This document shows positions 63,865 to 64,000 of a DNA stretch of 64,000 nucleotides, piece after piece. Numbering within the stretch: the first letter of the stretch is position 1; every line of letters begins with the position of its first letter. The DNA lies in assembly GCA_937141405.1 (NCBI GenBank), contig CAKZQQ010000008.1:49856-113855 (forward strand), in the 5' to 3' direction. The stretch comes from an uncultured Campylobacterota bacterium (lineage in GTDB: Bacteria > Campylobacterota > Campylobacteria > Campylobacterales > Sulfurovaceae). A program made the translations under genes and the position numbers. The notes beneath the pieces were generated by a model, which worked only from the letters and a program-made list of their open reading frames with translations, made no database searches and was not told the origin of the DNA.

Positions 63865-63995
63865 AGGGGTCAGGTGATGCTGATGCTACACTGTTCTTTT
63901 GTGTAAAATCGATAAAATCATTTTTTGACACCTGCACTCCTCTTTTAGTGCATTATATCATAAAATTTTAATGGCATCAGCATCACCTGACCCCT
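63865..63995. mobile_element. MITE-C copy 2, 131 bp
   Basis: Identical to 60892-61022 over the full length, with the same left flank (AAATAA) and the same right flank (ATGCT). Ends in 22-bp perfect inverted repeats. Next to the toxin remnant of module 4. Confidence 0.9.
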
Positions 63996-64000
63996 ATGCT

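Noticed and set aside
57500..64000. CRISPR array made by the GGGGTCAGGT repeats
   Set aside because: Repeats are inverted terminal ends with uneven spacing around genes, not direct repeats with uniform spacers.
57500..64000. Prophage
   Set aside because: Apart from the DUF5675-like tail there are no capsid, portal, terminase or integrase genes.

Overview
The window is a low-GC bacterial chromosome segment that looks like a Campylobacterota (epsilonproteobacterial) genome, probably Sulfurimonas-like. The clues are a PgbA-type N-terminal domain protein, a Csd3/HdpA-like M23 endopeptidase, short ComEC and PriA, a ZapA/ZapB-like pair, and Pho boxes of the Campylobacter GTTTC-N6-GTTTC kind. Genus is inference; no rRNA gene is present.

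Layout. (1) 1-860: minus-strand cassette of a small membrane peptide and a reverse transcriptase cut by the window edge, preceded by about 200 bp of tandem hairpins; not native-looking. (2) 900-28500: housekeeping genes (aguB-like amidase, MFS transporter, globin, Nudix, csd3-like, PgbA-like, glcD-like, yihY, comEC, dnaB, ispG, priA, two pseudopilins, zapA/zapB-like, uvrB, gamma-CA, nucleases, trpF, rpe, rpmB, argJ, DEAD helicase, dedA, accA, fabF, acpP). (3) 28600-32900: a probable copper-acquisition unit with an OprC/NosA-like TonB-dependent receptor (CxxxM and HxM motifs), TonB and a two-component system; an identical 20-bp direct-repeat operator candidate lies before both the receptor and tonB. 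(4) 32900-44500: fabG, gpmI, an ABC transporter joined to an orphan CcoN-like membrane protein, a second membrane protein and YceI, then MBL hydrolase, mraY, murD, tRNA-Phe and rnhB. (5) 44600-55900: a phosphate-starvation cluster (ppk2, regulator, phoU, pstBAC, pstS, OlsF-like acyltransferase, second regulator, pit, porin) with Pho boxes at several genes and no sensor kinase. (6) 55900-57400: ankyrin protein, a 41-aa gene, YbaB, panD.

(7) 57400-64000 is an accessory island and the most unusual part. A HUH/Y1 REP-associated transposase (RAYT) sits inside perfect 23-bp terminal inverted repeats, and non-autonomous relatives (MITE-A, -C twice, -D, plus solo ends) share the outer core GGGGTCAGGT followed by a duplicated hexamer that differs between subfamilies. 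Between the elements lie 5'-truncated 3' ends of contact-dependent/polymorphic toxin genes (CdiA-like pretoxin, DUF5675-like and unnamed tails). Each tail abuts or overlaps a small downstream ORF that looks like an immunity gene. The island therefore reads as an archive of orphan immunity genes whose toxin halves were cut at RAYT/MITE ends.

The best candidates for something undescribed are the RT cassette at the left edge and the element-bounded immunity array at the right edge.
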